A stretch of DNA of 64,000 nucleotides. Origin: a virus. The translations under genes were made by a program, and so were the position numbers. The stretch covers positions 1-64,000 of IMG/VR virus record IMGVR_UViG_3300042878_000903; one strand, written 5' to 3'. This document shows, piece by piece, positions 22,274-29,605 of this stretch. Numbering within the stretch: position 1 is the stretch's first letter; every line of letters starts with the position of its first letter. The notes beneath the pieces were generated by a model, which was not told where the DNA came from, ran no database searches, and saw nothing but the letters and a program-made list of their open reading frames with translations.

Positions 22274-22484
22274 ATTGTGTTGGGAGCTTCCATAGCCCAT
22301 CATCGTTGATTGCAATTTTTTCTGCAATTCCCCACTCATTTTTGAATAGACCGTTTTTATTTGTGAACCCAGAACTATTTTTCTTCCAGATAATTAAAGA
22401 GTAATTGTCCCAAAAAGAATGTAAGACTTTAGAATTAGATCTCTTTATAAAAACATCTACGCCTAATTCAGTTAAGTTAAGCAA
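22254..22484 (-). CDS. Hypothetical protein, 76 aa
   Basis: Trp- and Lys-rich, with an AVRPR-like beta pattern but no motif I can name. Lies 16 bases downstream of tRNA-Leu and just upstream of WhiB, so it may be read from the tRNA promoter. Confidence 0.55.
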   Translation of the reverse strand: MLNLTELGVDVFIKRSNSKVLHSFWDNYSLIIWKKNSSGFTNKNGLFKNEWGIAEKIAINDDGLWKLPTQYVKNFK

Positions 22485-22500
22485 TGAACTTCCTGTCTAT

Positions 22501-22584
22501 TACCCATAATCGGATTTAAACCGACACTCCACGGTTGGAGGCAAACTTTAGGTTTGCTGCGTCTGCCAATTCCGCTATATGGGC
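22501..22584 (-). tRNA. tRNA-Leu (TAA), with two unusual bases
   Basis: Class II tRNA: acceptor GCCCATA/TATGGGT, anticodon stem GCAAA/TTTGC, long variable arm CTCC...GGAG, T stem GTCGG/CCGAT. The anticodon loop is CCTAAAG, so position 33 is C rather than the near-universal U. The T loop is TTTAAAT, so position 56 is U instead of C. It may be degenerate or adapted. Confidence 0.85.
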
Positions 22585-22599
22585 ATAGTGCTTAGTATT

Positions 22600-22628
22600 A
22601 TTATACTTGCCCAAAAGGCCAATGTCAA
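22600..22628 (-). promoter_or_regulatory. Perfect consensus promoter for tRNA-Leu
   Basis: On the - strand: TTGACA (22628-22623), 17 bases, TATAAT (22605-22600), 15 bases before the tRNA 5' end. Confidence 0.92.
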
Positions 22629-22632
22629 CCCT

Positions 22633-22776
22633 TTATTTATTTTTTATTTCAATTATTTTAGCAGATCTAATTTCATCATCTACGCCAAAAATATCATTGG
22701 CATAGTCTCTAGCATCATCTTCATCAAAGGCCTCTATTTCTGCCTCTATTTCTAATTTAACCCTATATGTATTCAT
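22633..22776 (-). CDS. Small conserved-type phage protein, 47 aa
   Basis: Pattern TYRVKLEIEAEIEAFDEDDARDY...VDDEIRSAKI recurs in short phage proteins I recall as hypothetical; it suggests a beta-strand, helix, beta-strand fold. Starts directly after the endolysin stop. Confidence 0.68.
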   Translation of the reverse strand: MNTYRVKLEIEAEIEAFDEDDARDYANDIFGVDDEIRSAKIIEIKNK

Positions 22777-23412
22777 TTATTTAGAGATAGAGTATCCATT
22801 TTTAGTTAATAGATCTATAGCTGCCTTTATTTTAGGGTCTATCTTTGCTGGTATCTTTTGTGATGCCTCTGTTTTTGATGCAGGTTTAGTCTCATTTTTT
22901 GCTGTACCACCAAACTTTGGGCGACCAAAGCCAACAATCGAAATCATTACACCCTTTTTGTTTTTCTTAAAGGCACGAAGTTTCTTGCAGGTTTCTCCGC
23001 CGTTTCTTTGGCTACCTTTTTTACCGTCTCCTGTTGTATTTCCTTCAATACACCAAACAGTTCCATCACCATTGTCTTCAATAACAATTCCTACGTGAGA
23101 AATTCTATCGACACCATCTGATGGGAAATCAAAATAAGCTATGTCTCCTGGTTCTGGATCTGCAATGTCTCCGTCAACCCATGAGCCTGCTTTTTTAAAA
23201 GCAGCCGCACCACTTGGAGTGTAAACAGTATTTGGGATTTTAACTCCCGCCTCATTACCACACCAATTTACAAATGAACCGCACCAAGGTTGGAAATCTG
23301 CTTTAGTAAATTTTCCATACTTGGTTTCATTATCTTTAGGACCTTCAATATAACCAACTTCTGCCTTAGCAACTTCAATTAAACGTGCTGCTGTATTTTG
23401 CTCTGACATCAT
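22777..23412 (-). CDS. CHAP-domain endolysin, 211 aa
   Basis: Peptidoglycan amidase or endopeptidase that opens the host wall at lysis. The CHAP catalytic residues are Cys44 (QPWCGSFVNW), His (RISHVGIVI) and the CIEGN polar residue. After about residue 160 a Lys/Pro/Ala linker leads to a short C-terminal helical region that could bind the wall. No signal peptide, so a holin is expected; candidates lie just upstream (23555 and 24172). Confidence 0.88.
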   Translation of the reverse strand: MMSEQNTAARLIEVAKAEVGYIEGPKDNETKYGKFTKADFQPWCGSFVNWCGNEAGVKIPNTVYTPSGAAAFKKAGSWVDGDIADPEPGDIAYFDFPSDGVDRISHVGIVIEDNGDGTVWCIEGNTTGDGKKGSQRNGGETCKKLRAFKKNKKGVMISIVGFGRPKFGGTAKNETKPASKTEASQKIPAKIDPKIKAAIDLLTKNGYSISK

Positions 23413-23555
23413 TTACTACCTTTTTTTACTTTGTGTGGACCTAAGTCCGCTTTAATACTACCGTCTTTTCTTAAACGAACAATTCTGCCATCTTTAATTT
23501 GCATTGCATTAAATCCATGATCTTTAAAGTAAGAAGCTGATGACTTATTGGCCAT
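23409..23555 (-). CDS. Small basic protein, 48 aa
   Basis: Lys-rich with a KDGRIVRLRKDGSI beta-hairpin. TAATG overlap with the 135-aa gene and a 4-base overlap with the endolysin start, firmly placing it in the lysis operon. Role unknown. Confidence 0.62.
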   Translation of the reverse strand: MANKSSASYFKDHGFNAMQIKDGRIVRLRKDGSIKADLGPHKVKKGSK

Positions 23556-23962
23556 TATTTATTCCAATCAGTATCTACTGGCTGTTCTGCTGGCATTGCT
23601 CCGTCTGGCTTTGCTGCTAAACGTGCAGCCGTTGCATCAATTTCTGCCTCAAGTGTTTTGTCTGCTGCAGTATTCTTAGCGTCCATCTCTTTATTTGCTA
23701 ATTGCGCTGACATTACATCTTTAGCTCCAGATGATCCAATTAATAAGCCAGCAAGTGTTCCCGTGATAAATGTTGCAACGCTTCCGAGAACATTGAAGAA
23801 CATCTTATCGTTTTCTGATTGACCAGTAACTGGCTGTGTGACAAATATCAACGCATACATGATTCCCGTTGCAGTTATAAATAAAATTGATCCTAGAGTT
23901 ATTCCTAAAATAAATTTAAGTCTTGCGTCTAAATCTTGTGGTGATAATCTTTCTCTAGCCAT
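23555..23962 (-). CDS. Two-pass membrane protein, holin candidate, 135 aa
   Basis: Two hydrophobic helices (about residues 15-42 and 55-77) with a charged Ala-rich C-terminal tail. Position directly upstream of the endolysin makes a holin or holin-like role plausible, though the long soluble tail is unusual. It could instead be a membrane scaffold. Confidence 0.6.
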   Translation of the reverse strand: MARERLSPQDLDARLKFILGITLGSILFITATGIMYALIFVTQPVTGQSENDKMFFNVLGSVATFITGTLAGLLIGSSGAKDVMSAQLANKEMDAKNTAADKTLEAEIDATAARLAAKPDGAMPAEQPVDTDWNK

Positions 23963-24152
23963 TTGATGGTTCCTTCATCTCTACTAAATCTTCTGGACAA
24001 GCTCCGTTAGCCGTACAGATTGGTGGTTTGCACTCTGCGCTTTCCCAATTAACAGGATTTTGACACGGATAACGATAGTGACCGTCATAGCCGCATGCAC
24101 TTAATGATAGCATTAGTATGCCTGATAAAGCAATAGGGATTAATTTCTTCAT
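23955..24152 (-). CDS. Small lipoprotein, 65 aa
   Basis: The signal peptide ends in a lipobox (LSAC, Cys20), so the protein is probably lipidated and held on the outer face of the membrane. Five more Cys follow. Phage lipoproteins often block superinfection, but the function here is not shown. Overlaps the next gene by 8 bases within the lysis region. Confidence 0.72.
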   Translation of the reverse strand: MKKLIPIALSGILMLSLSACGYDGHYRYPCQNPVNWESAECKPPICTANGACPEDLVEMKEPSNG

Positions 24153-24171
24153 AACCCTATTATAGCATTTA

Positions 24172-24354
24172 TTACTCTTTGTCGGATCGCTCTCTTATCC
24201 CTATAGTCAAGAACCATAGGGCTACTGAGGCTAGAGTTACATATCCTACTACTGTTTTTGCGCTGCCTTCAAGAACTACCCAGGCCACAAAAAATCCCAA
24301 GAATGTAAAGTTTTCATTTAAGGCGGCAAAGCCCCATTTCTTTAGCCAGTTCAT
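24172..24354 (-). CDS. Two-pass membrane protein, second holin candidate, 60 aa
   Basis: Two hydrophobic segments and a charged end (IRERSDKE), matching small class II holins. The ATG at 24354 is six bases after TATAAT; an ATG at 24360 touches the hexamer and is unlikely to be used. Close to the endolysin gene in the same direction. Confidence 0.62.
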   Translation of the reverse strand: MNWLKKWGFAALNENFTFLGFFVAWVVLEGSAKTVVGYVTLASVALWFLTIGIRERSDKE

Positions 24355-24360
24355 ATTCAT

Positions 24361-24390
24361 ATTATACCTTCCTTCTGTATGCTGTGCCAA
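24361..24390 (-). promoter_or_regulatory. Leaderless promoter of the lysis genes
   Basis: On the - strand: TTGGCA (24390-24385), 18 bases, TATAAT (24366-24361), six bases, ATG at 24354. It overlaps the last codons of the surface protein gene. Confidence 0.75.
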
Positions 24391-26998
24391 GAACTATCTG
24401 GCCAGCTATTATTGTTACAACTACAATGTCTTCTGCTTTTTCACGTTCTGGAATAGACATATCCGCACCTATGTTAATTAATGCTTTGCCTAGTTCACAT
24501 TTTTGCTCTTCCGTCAAACCTTCGATTGCCTCGTCTGGATTAAAACAAGTAGCGATTGCATTTGCTAATGCCACTGGGCCTTCTAGCACAAGTAACGCTG
24601 AGGCCACTTCTGCTTGAATTACTACGGGGTTACCGTTTGCATCTTCTCTTACCTCTACTGGAATTGTTGGAGGAAGGTCTCTATATTCAAGCCCAGCTGC
24701 TTCTATGTTATTTGCTGTTACTGGTGCTCCTTCTGCTGATGAGACTAATACATCTGCAACTAAATCTTTTTCTACTAAAGTAAACTTACCATCTTCGCTT
24801 AATGCTTCTGATAAATTGACAACTTCAGCAGTAGTTATTTCCCCGTCTGCAGAAAGCATTTCTGTAATAAACTCTGCTTCTGATTCTGTTAGTCCACCTT
24901 CTGATAAAGACTCAGACACTTCAGCAGCAATCTCTGTAGATACTTCTCCGCCTTCAGCAATTGCTTCTAGTACTGCAGAAATCTCAGATGCATCTAAACT
25001 GCTATCACTAATTAAATCAGTAACAACTTCTTGAATATCTTCTACAGAAAGATTTGCACCACTTTCTGATATTTCTTCAATAGAAACTTCACTTTCTTCA
25101 AATACGATTTCTGCCTCTTCTGCAGGAGTATCTACTGGTTCTGTGTCTACTGGTTCTGTGTCTACTGGTTCTGTGTCTACTGGTTCTGTATCAACTGGTT
25201 CTGTATCAACTGGTTCTGTATCAACTGGCTCTGTATCAACTGGTTCTGTATCAACAGGCTCTGTATCAACTGGTTCTGTGTCTACTGGTTCTGTATCTAC
25301 AGGGGTTGTGTCTATTGGAGTTGTATCTATTGGTGAACTATTGCCACCAGTAGTTAAATTGGAACCTTGTGGTGCGGGTACAGAAATAACAGTCTCAGTA
25401 TATTGACTTACAGGTCCAGACCAGTTAGCAACTCTAACAGTATAGGTAGCCCCCTCTGTCAAACCACTTAACTGAATAGATGCAGGAGCACCATCAGTGT
25501 TTAAGGTTTGTCCTTCATATGGATTTTCTGCATCTGGATCATCTGTTACTACTTGATAGAACCAAGTGTTTGCTGTATACCCTGCTGGTAATTCAGGTGT
25601 AATTGTTACAGTAGTGCCAGCAATAATTGGTTCCGCAAGTACTGGAGCGGGAGTAGGAATGTTATTATTGATGGCAGATGTTAATTGACCTGCTTTAGTG
25701 TTTAATGTTGATTGCAAAGAAGTCTTTGTTGATACCGCTGAGTTTACGGTATTGGTTAAAGATGTTGTATTAATTGCATTTATATTAGAAGTATTTGTTG
25801 TATTTTGAGCAACGACTGGAGTAAGGCTTGAGTTTAATTGTGCAATAGTTGCATTTGCTGCATCAACTGCAGCTTGAACTGTTCCTGTGTTTGGATCTAC
25901 ATATGGAGTAAATGCTGCACCTTGACTTATTTGTCCAGCAAAACTTGCTCCAACATTAGTATCTGTAATTGCAGTTACTGTTCCACCAGTTGTTTCTCTA
26001 TAATTAAATCTTGCTTGATTTGGTATTGGCCCATTAGCAGTTACATCTGCTATCCATGCTCCATTATTAGGATTAATATCAGCATTAAATCTAATTTGAA
26101 CCATTTGTGTAGAAGCATCCTGTTGCGGAAATGGGCGAAGGTCCCAAGCAATATCTAAACTTGTTCCAGTAGTTGCATAAGTAATACCTGTTCCTGTACT
26201 CCAAGTTGTCCAGTCCCAGCCAGCAATAGATACAGAAGGTGCTCCTGGTGTATCCCAATACACATGACCTTCATTTGTTCCAAATGTTATAGTTGCATTA
26301 GATCCGACATAAACATTGTTATAAACGGTGCCACCCATTTGCATTCCGAATGGAAGATTCATTTGAACACCAGCATCGTCTACTCCAGCAAGCACATTTG
26401 TACTAGTTCCTATAGTTGCTTGTAAATTATTTACCGCAGTCTGAGCAGCATCAATGGCAAGGTTTGCTTGGGTTAGTTCGGTTTGAGCAGTTGCCTGTGC
26501 TGTAGAGGCTTCTGTTTTTGCTGCAACGGCTTCAGATATTGCTGTCTGAGCTTCTGTTATTTGTGTTGTTATATTATTTATAGCAGTGGTTGCAGTAGTT
26601 ACTGTAGCCTTTGCATCTTGAACTACCTGAGAACTTTGATCTATTGGGGTAACAGATAAATCAACACTACTAATAGTATTAATAGCAGTTTGAACGTTTG
26701 TGATTTCTGAATTAGCCACAGATATCTTTGATGCCACCTCTGCTGTGACACCTTGGGCTTGGGAGTATTCAGTTTGTGCCTGTGTTATCTCCACTATGGC
26801 ATTGTTTGTGGCTGTAGTGGCTTGTCCAACCTCTGTGGTTGCGGTAGTAATAGCGTCATTAACTGCTTGTTGAGCTGGACTAACAACAACTTGTTCTTGC
26901 CCGCCATTATCTGTAGCCCACGCATAACTTGGTCCAATAAAAAAGAGCCAACCTGTAACAAACAGGCTAGCTAAAAAATATTTTAACTTTCTAGTCAA
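24362..26998 (-). CDS. Large surface-anchored repeat protein, 878 aa
   Basis: Order: signal peptide (1-28); Ala/Thr-rich coiled coil (40-195); a beta domain (200-345) with lectin- or adhesin-like strands; a second helical region; a fibronectin-like domain (about 440-540); a PVDTEP repeat stalk (about 555-630); a very acidic helical region; and a C-terminal membrane helix followed by RRK. The layout matches a cell-surface protein held by its C-terminus, so it probably decorates the infected cell or blocks other phages. The TTG start at 26998 follows AGGGGAT; no better start is visible. It ends at the lysis promoter. Confidence 0.75.
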   Translation of the reverse strand: MTRKLKYFLASLFVTGWLFFIGPSYAWATDNGGQEQVVVSPAQQAVNDAITTATTEVGQATTATNNAIVEITQAQTEYSQAQGVTAEVASKISVANSEITNVQTAINTISSVDLSVTPIDQSSQVVQDAKATVTTATTAINNITTQITEAQTAISEAVAAKTEASTAQATAQTELTQANLAIDAAQTAVNNLQATIGTSTNVLAGVDDAGVQMNLPFGMQMGGTVYNNVYVGSNATITFGTNEGHVYWDTPGAPSVSIAGWDWTTWSTGTGITYATTGTSLDIAWDLRPFPQQDASTQMVQIRFNADINPNNGAWIADVTANGPIPNQARFNYRETTGGTVTAITDTNVGASFAGQISQGAAFTPYVDPNTGTVQAAVDAANATIAQLNSSLTPVVAQNTTNTSNINAINTTSLTNTVNSAVSTKTSLQSTLNTKAGQLTSAINNNIPTPAPVLAEPIIAGTTVTITPELPAGYTANTWFYQVVTDDPDAENPYEGQTLNTDGAPASIQLSGLTEGATYTVRVANWSGPVSQYTETVISVPAPQGSNLTTGGNSSPIDTTPIDTTPVDTEPVDTEPVDTEPVDTEPVDTEPVDTEPVDTEPVDTEPVDTEPVDTEPVDTEPVDTPAEEAEIVFEESEVSIEEISESGANLSVEDIQEVVTDLISDSSLDASEISAVLEAIAEGGEVSTEIAAEVSESLSEGGLTESEAEFITEMLSADGEITTAEVVNLSEALSEDGKFTLVEKDLVADVLVSSAEGAPVTANNIEAAGLEYRDLPPTIPVEVREDANGNPVVIQAEVASALLVLEGPVALANAIATCFNPDEAIEGLTEEQKCELGKALINIGADMSIPEREKAEDIVVVTIIAGQIVLGTAYRRKV
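25128..25320 (-). repeat. 18-bp tandem repeat encoding PVDTEP
   Basis: About eleven near-identical 18-base units encode Pro-Val-Asp-Thr-Glu-Pro, flanked by PIDTTP variants. Silent third-base changes separate the copies into two groups, which suggests duplication in blocks. Confidence 0.9.
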
Positions 26999-27008
26999 TT
27001 AGGATCCC

Positions 27009-27049
27009 CTAAGTAATGCAATACTTTTGCTTACTTAGTAATTATAACA
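27009..27049 (-). promoter_or_regulatory. Extended -10 promoter and leader hairpin of the surface protein
   Basis: On the - strand, TGT-TATAAT (-10 at 27046-27041) is followed by a perfect 8-bp hairpin (CTAAGTAA/TTACTTAG, 27009-27038) and then the AGGGGAT ribosome-binding site. A hairpin also precedes the site at 17794, before the other large secreted protein. Confidence 0.6.
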
Positions 27050-27064
27050 TAATTTTAGTTTAAA

Positions 27065-27253
27065 TTACTTAGGGTTATCTGTTTTGTAAAAACCATTTCC
27101 TTTAAACTTTATGCCAAAAGGACTAAAATGTCTAATCATTTTTGAATTGCATTCTTGACACAAATAACCTGGATCATCTTCTGATATAGATCTTGTTACT
27201 GCAAGAAGTGCGTGTGCATCATCTTGATTACATTTATATTCGTATACTGGCAT
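27065..27253 (-). CDS. FmdB-like zinc-ribbon protein, 62 aa
   Basis: Starts MPVYEYKC and has CQEC about 25 residues on, the pattern of FmdB/PhnA-type regulatory zinc ribbons (MPxYxYxC...CPxC). Usually one zinc. Role in this phage unknown. One-base overlap with the DUF2061 gene. Confidence 0.8.
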   Translation of the reverse strand: MPVYEYKCNQDDAHALLAVTRSISEDDPGYLCQECNSKMIRHFSPFGIKFKGNGFYKTDNPK

Positions 27254-27456
27254 TACTTTCTACCCCATTGAATCATATTCCAACCACGTTCGTGTGCATA
27301 GTAGATAAATACTTTAACTACTGTTTCCCAAAACGCAATTGTTACAGAAAGTGAAGCATTCTTTGTTATAACATAAGCAACTGCAACAGATGACAATGTT
27401 CCCCAAATGCGGTAACTTAATGCCTTAGTAAGCGATCTTGCTCTTGTTACTGTCAT
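27253..27456 (-). CDS. DUF2061-like membrane protein, 67 aa
   Basis: Two membrane segments, RSLTKALSYRIWG near the start and YYAHERGW near the end are the DUF2061 signature. A diverged second copy is at 15680-15898. Coupled by ATGA to a 30-aa membrane peptide upstream. Confidence 0.82.
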   Translation of the reverse strand: MTVTRARSLTKALSYRIWGTLSSVAVAYVITKNASLSVTIAFWETVVKVFIYYAHERGWNMIQWGRK

Positions 27457-27545
27457 TCACCGTCACCATATCCACCATACTTATGTGAAAAGTAAATAAG
27501 AAATAATCCAAACAAAGATAAAGAAATTATTTCTAAAATGTTCAT
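27453..27545 (-). CDS. Single-pass membrane peptide, 30 aa
   Basis: ATGA overlaps at both ends tie it to the kinase fusion upstream and DUF2061 downstream. Residues 5-19 are hydrophobic; the tail is Gly/Tyr-rich. Function unknown. Confidence 0.58.
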   Translation of the reverse strand: MNILEIISLSLFGLFLIYFSHKYGGYGDGE

Positions 27546-28303
27546 ATGCCCATCTCCTTGCGTTTTTGTGTAGCAGAAATAGCATGAATATCTGCCCCCA
27601 AATCTACTTGCTCAATCTTATATCCTACATCACGACCATATACGATGTTAGTAATGTTAGGAAGTCTTAATACCAATGCGCCATCCATAAATTCATCCTT
27701 AGCAATATACTCTTTAACCTGATCGAACTTAAGCGGATCTTTTTCACTTGTGTTGTATGTATTACGGACTCCAAGAAGAACTTGGTCTGTTCTCTTCCCC
27801 GCCTCTTTGTAAAGAGCGTGGTGGCCTTCGTGCCAAGGCTGGTATCTCCCTAGCATAAGTGTTGTTGGTGCAGACCAATCGTGTAATTCAAATGTTTTTA
27901 TAAGAATGCTAGCCTTTTCATTTTGATCTAAATCATGGTTGCTAAATTTAAAGTCATATGCTTCTGGCTTTTCAAACATCCTGTTGGTGTCTTCAAAGCG
28001 ACCCTCTGTAATAGTATCCATAAAGATCAAGATATCTGGCTTACCAAATGCCTGTCTGGTGCCTTCTGTGGGACACACAAAATCTACAATTACTGGAGCT
28101 ACACCTTGCTTTGATATTAGTCTAGCCATTTCTCCCATACGACGAGATTGTTCTAGTCTATCTTCTGGAGTAAATCCTAGATCTGAGTTAACAGTTGCTC
28201 TTACTTCATCTGCATTAAAATGAATGGCGTTAATTCTTTCCTTTAAAGCTTTTGCCAACTCTGTCTTACCAGAACCTGGTAGCCCAATAATTTGAATAAT
28301 CAT
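27542..28303 (-). CDS. APS-kinase-like / HxGH nucleotidyltransferase fusion, 253 aa
   Basis: The N-terminal domain (1-110) has the P-loop GLPGSGKT and the DLGFTPEDRLEQSRR segment diagnostic of adenylylsulfate kinase, which makes PAPS from APS and ATP. The C-terminal domain (about 145-253) has GRYQPWHEGHHAL (HxGH) and a final ISAT-x3-R motif of nucleotidyltransferases such as NMN adenylyltransferase or cytidylyltransferases. The fusion could make and then activate a small substrate. The ATG at 28303 is preferred; an upstream TTG (28351) would add 16 residues of structured leader. Confidence 0.82.
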   Translation of the reverse strand: MIIQIIGLPGSGKTELAKALKERINAIHFNADEVRATVNSDLGFTPEDRLEQSRRMGEMARLISKQGVAPVIVDFVCPTEGTRQAFGKPDILIFMDTITEGRFEDTNRMFEKPEAYDFKFSNHDLDQNEKASILIKTFELHDWSAPTTLMLGRYQPWHEGHHALYKEAGKRTDQVLLGVRNTYNTSEKDPLKFDQVKEYIAKDEFMDGALVLRLPNITNIVYGRDVGYKIEQVDLGADIHAISATQKRKEMGI

Positions 28304-28312
28304 ATCAATCTC

Positions 28313-28343
28313 TCTGTTAGTGAGCAGTTTAAGGACATACTCA
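28313..28343 (-). promoter_or_regulatory. Leader hairpin shared with the 30629 leader
   Basis: On the - strand, CCTGAG-T-ATG...AAACTGCTC folds as GAGTA with TGCTC around an 11-base loop. The same pattern with a C-G pair replacing the U-G pair occurs at about 30650-30675. Probably a conserved RNA element. Confidence 0.45.
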
Positions 28344-28353
28344 GGTCTCAATG

Positions 28354-28770
28354 TTATTTGATTTTTAAAATTTTAGGCTGTTTCTCTTTAGGTAGATTTC
28401 TAATCATACGGATATTAAGCATTCCGTCTTTTAGCTCTACATTTGAAACTTCCATGTATTCACTTAATTCAAAGATTCTTGTGAACTTACGTGCAGCAAT
28501 TCCTTTGTGAACTACCTCTGCATCTGTTACCTCTGTAATTTCACCTGTAATCCAAAGACTTCCGTCTTCAATTGATACAGTTAGATCTTCTCTTGTAAAT
28601 CCAGCAACTGCCAGCGTAAGCTGATAGTTATCTTCGTCCAGCTTTAGCAAATCATAAGGCGGGAATGCTGTATTGTTTACTTTACTTAAGTTATTAAAAC
28701 GTTCCAACTCTCGGTTGAAACCAATAAAAAATGGATCCTTAAACAGATCCATTGCAAATTGTGTTACCAT
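28354..28770 (-). CDS. Small heat shock protein Hsp20, 138 aa
   Basis: Alpha-crystallin domain from about residue 38 to 125, with the DNYQLTLAVAGFTREDLTVSIEDGSLWITGE pattern and the KDGMLNIRM strand; an IxI-like end (ILKIK) is present. ATP-independent holdase that keeps unfolding proteins soluble, found in a subset of phages where it may aid virion assembly or host survival. AAAGGAG ribosome-binding site. Upstream is a CIRCE-like inverted repeat, suggesting heat-shock-type control. Confidence 0.93.
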   Translation of the reverse strand: MVTQFAMDLFKDPFFIGFNRELERFNNLSKVNNTAFPPYDLLKLDEDNYQLTLAVAGFTREDLTVSIEDGSLWITGEITEVTDAEVVHKGIAARKFTRIFELSEYMEVSNVELKDGMLNIRMIRNLPKEKQPKILKIK

Positions 28771-28796
28771 TTTGTGCTCCTTTTAAGCGAGTTAAA

Positions 28797-28823
28797 TTAG
28801 TACCCCCATTTGGCAGGTACTAA
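28797..28823 (-). promoter_or_regulatory. CIRCE-like inverted repeat upstream of hsp20
   Basis: TTAGTACC (28797-28804) and GGTACTAA (28816-28823) are perfect arms. Counted as 9-base arms the spacer is exactly nine bases, the geometry of the HrcA operator CIRCE (TTAGCACTC-N9-GAGTGCTAA). It sits between the -10 and the start codon. Confidence 0.55.
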
Positions 28824-28826
28824 TGT

Positions 28827-28835
28827 ATTATATCA
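28827..28835 (-). promoter_or_regulatory. Extended -10 promoter of hsp20
   Basis: On the - strand TGA-TATAAT, with the hexamer at 28832-28827. No good -35 is seen. It lies inside the end of the upstream gene. Confidence 0.55.
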
Positions 28836-29604
28836 TTACCTTTGAAATTATGCTAGTCAATATCTTATCATAATACTTAGGGGTCAAATGATCATTGTAT
28901 GCCATATTTATTGGTTTTTTAAATTGCATGTCTGGCTCTATCCATTCAGCATTAAGAATTTCAGAAATATTAATTGGTTCATCTAAACCAGAGGATATGC
29001 ACTTGCTCTTTAGTTTTTCAGTAAATTCTAAATGATAGGAATATCTATCTTCAAACTGTATTTCTGGGTCACTTGAGAAGACTGACCATTTTGTTGTTGC
29101 TACAACTAAAAATTGTGGCATAGGGTTTATAAATACTATTTTAGACTTTTTAAACTTTTTAATAGTTTTTTCTACATACGCATCAACAACTTGTTCGGTG
29201 TTTTTATAATTATTTAGATTGGTTTGAGGAAGCCAGTTTTTTATATCTATATATCCGTACCATGGCATAACAACACTATCTTTACTGTCCCATTGAGAAG
29301 TATAATCATAAAAATCATAATCTAGATTTAATGCAGATCTTCCTGGTGTGCTTGCTATGCTAATACTTTTGTCTTCAGATTCTATAGATGCTAGGCTATA
29401 GGAAATTACATGAAAATCGTTATTGCCATTTGCATCTATATGATCAACAACTTCCTCGCATATGTTAAAATTTCTGCGAGTATAATCCTTTGGATTCACA
29501 TTTATAAACTTTTCGCTTGGCGCATATTTTTTATACATATTGTCAAATAGTACCTTAGACATTTTGCCAGCGTGTGAATCTCCTGTTATATATAAGGACT
29601 TCAT
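28828..29604 (-). CDS. SGNH-hydrolase-like protein, 258 aa
   Basis: The N-terminal TGDSHAGK carries the block I Gly-Asp-Ser nucleophile motif, and the C-terminal NDHLTPKYYDKI gives the Asp-x-His of block V. The middle is not clearly typical (blocks II and III are weak). Family members are esterases or sugar O-acyl hydrolases. A role in modifying surface sugars is possible. No signal peptide. It is separated from the thermonuclease gene by one base. Confidence 0.68.
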   Translation of the reverse strand: MKSLYITGDSHAGKMSKVLFDNMYKKYAPSEKFINVNPKDYTRRNFNICEEVVDHIDANGNNDFHVISYSLASIESEDKSISIASTPGRSALNLDYDFYDYTSQWDSKDSVVMPWYGYIDIKNWLPQTNLNNYKNTEQVVDAYVEKTIKKFKKSKIVFINPMPQFLVVATTKWSVFSSDPEIQFEDRYSYHLEFTEKLKSKCISSGLDEPINISEILNAEWIEPDMQFKKPINMAYNDHLTPKYYDKILTSIISKVMI

Positions 29605-29605
29605 G

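Noticed and set aside
25128-25320. Regular 18-bp repeats as a possible CRISPR array or iteron
   Set aside because: No spacers; they encode PVDTEP units in one open frame of the surface protein gene.
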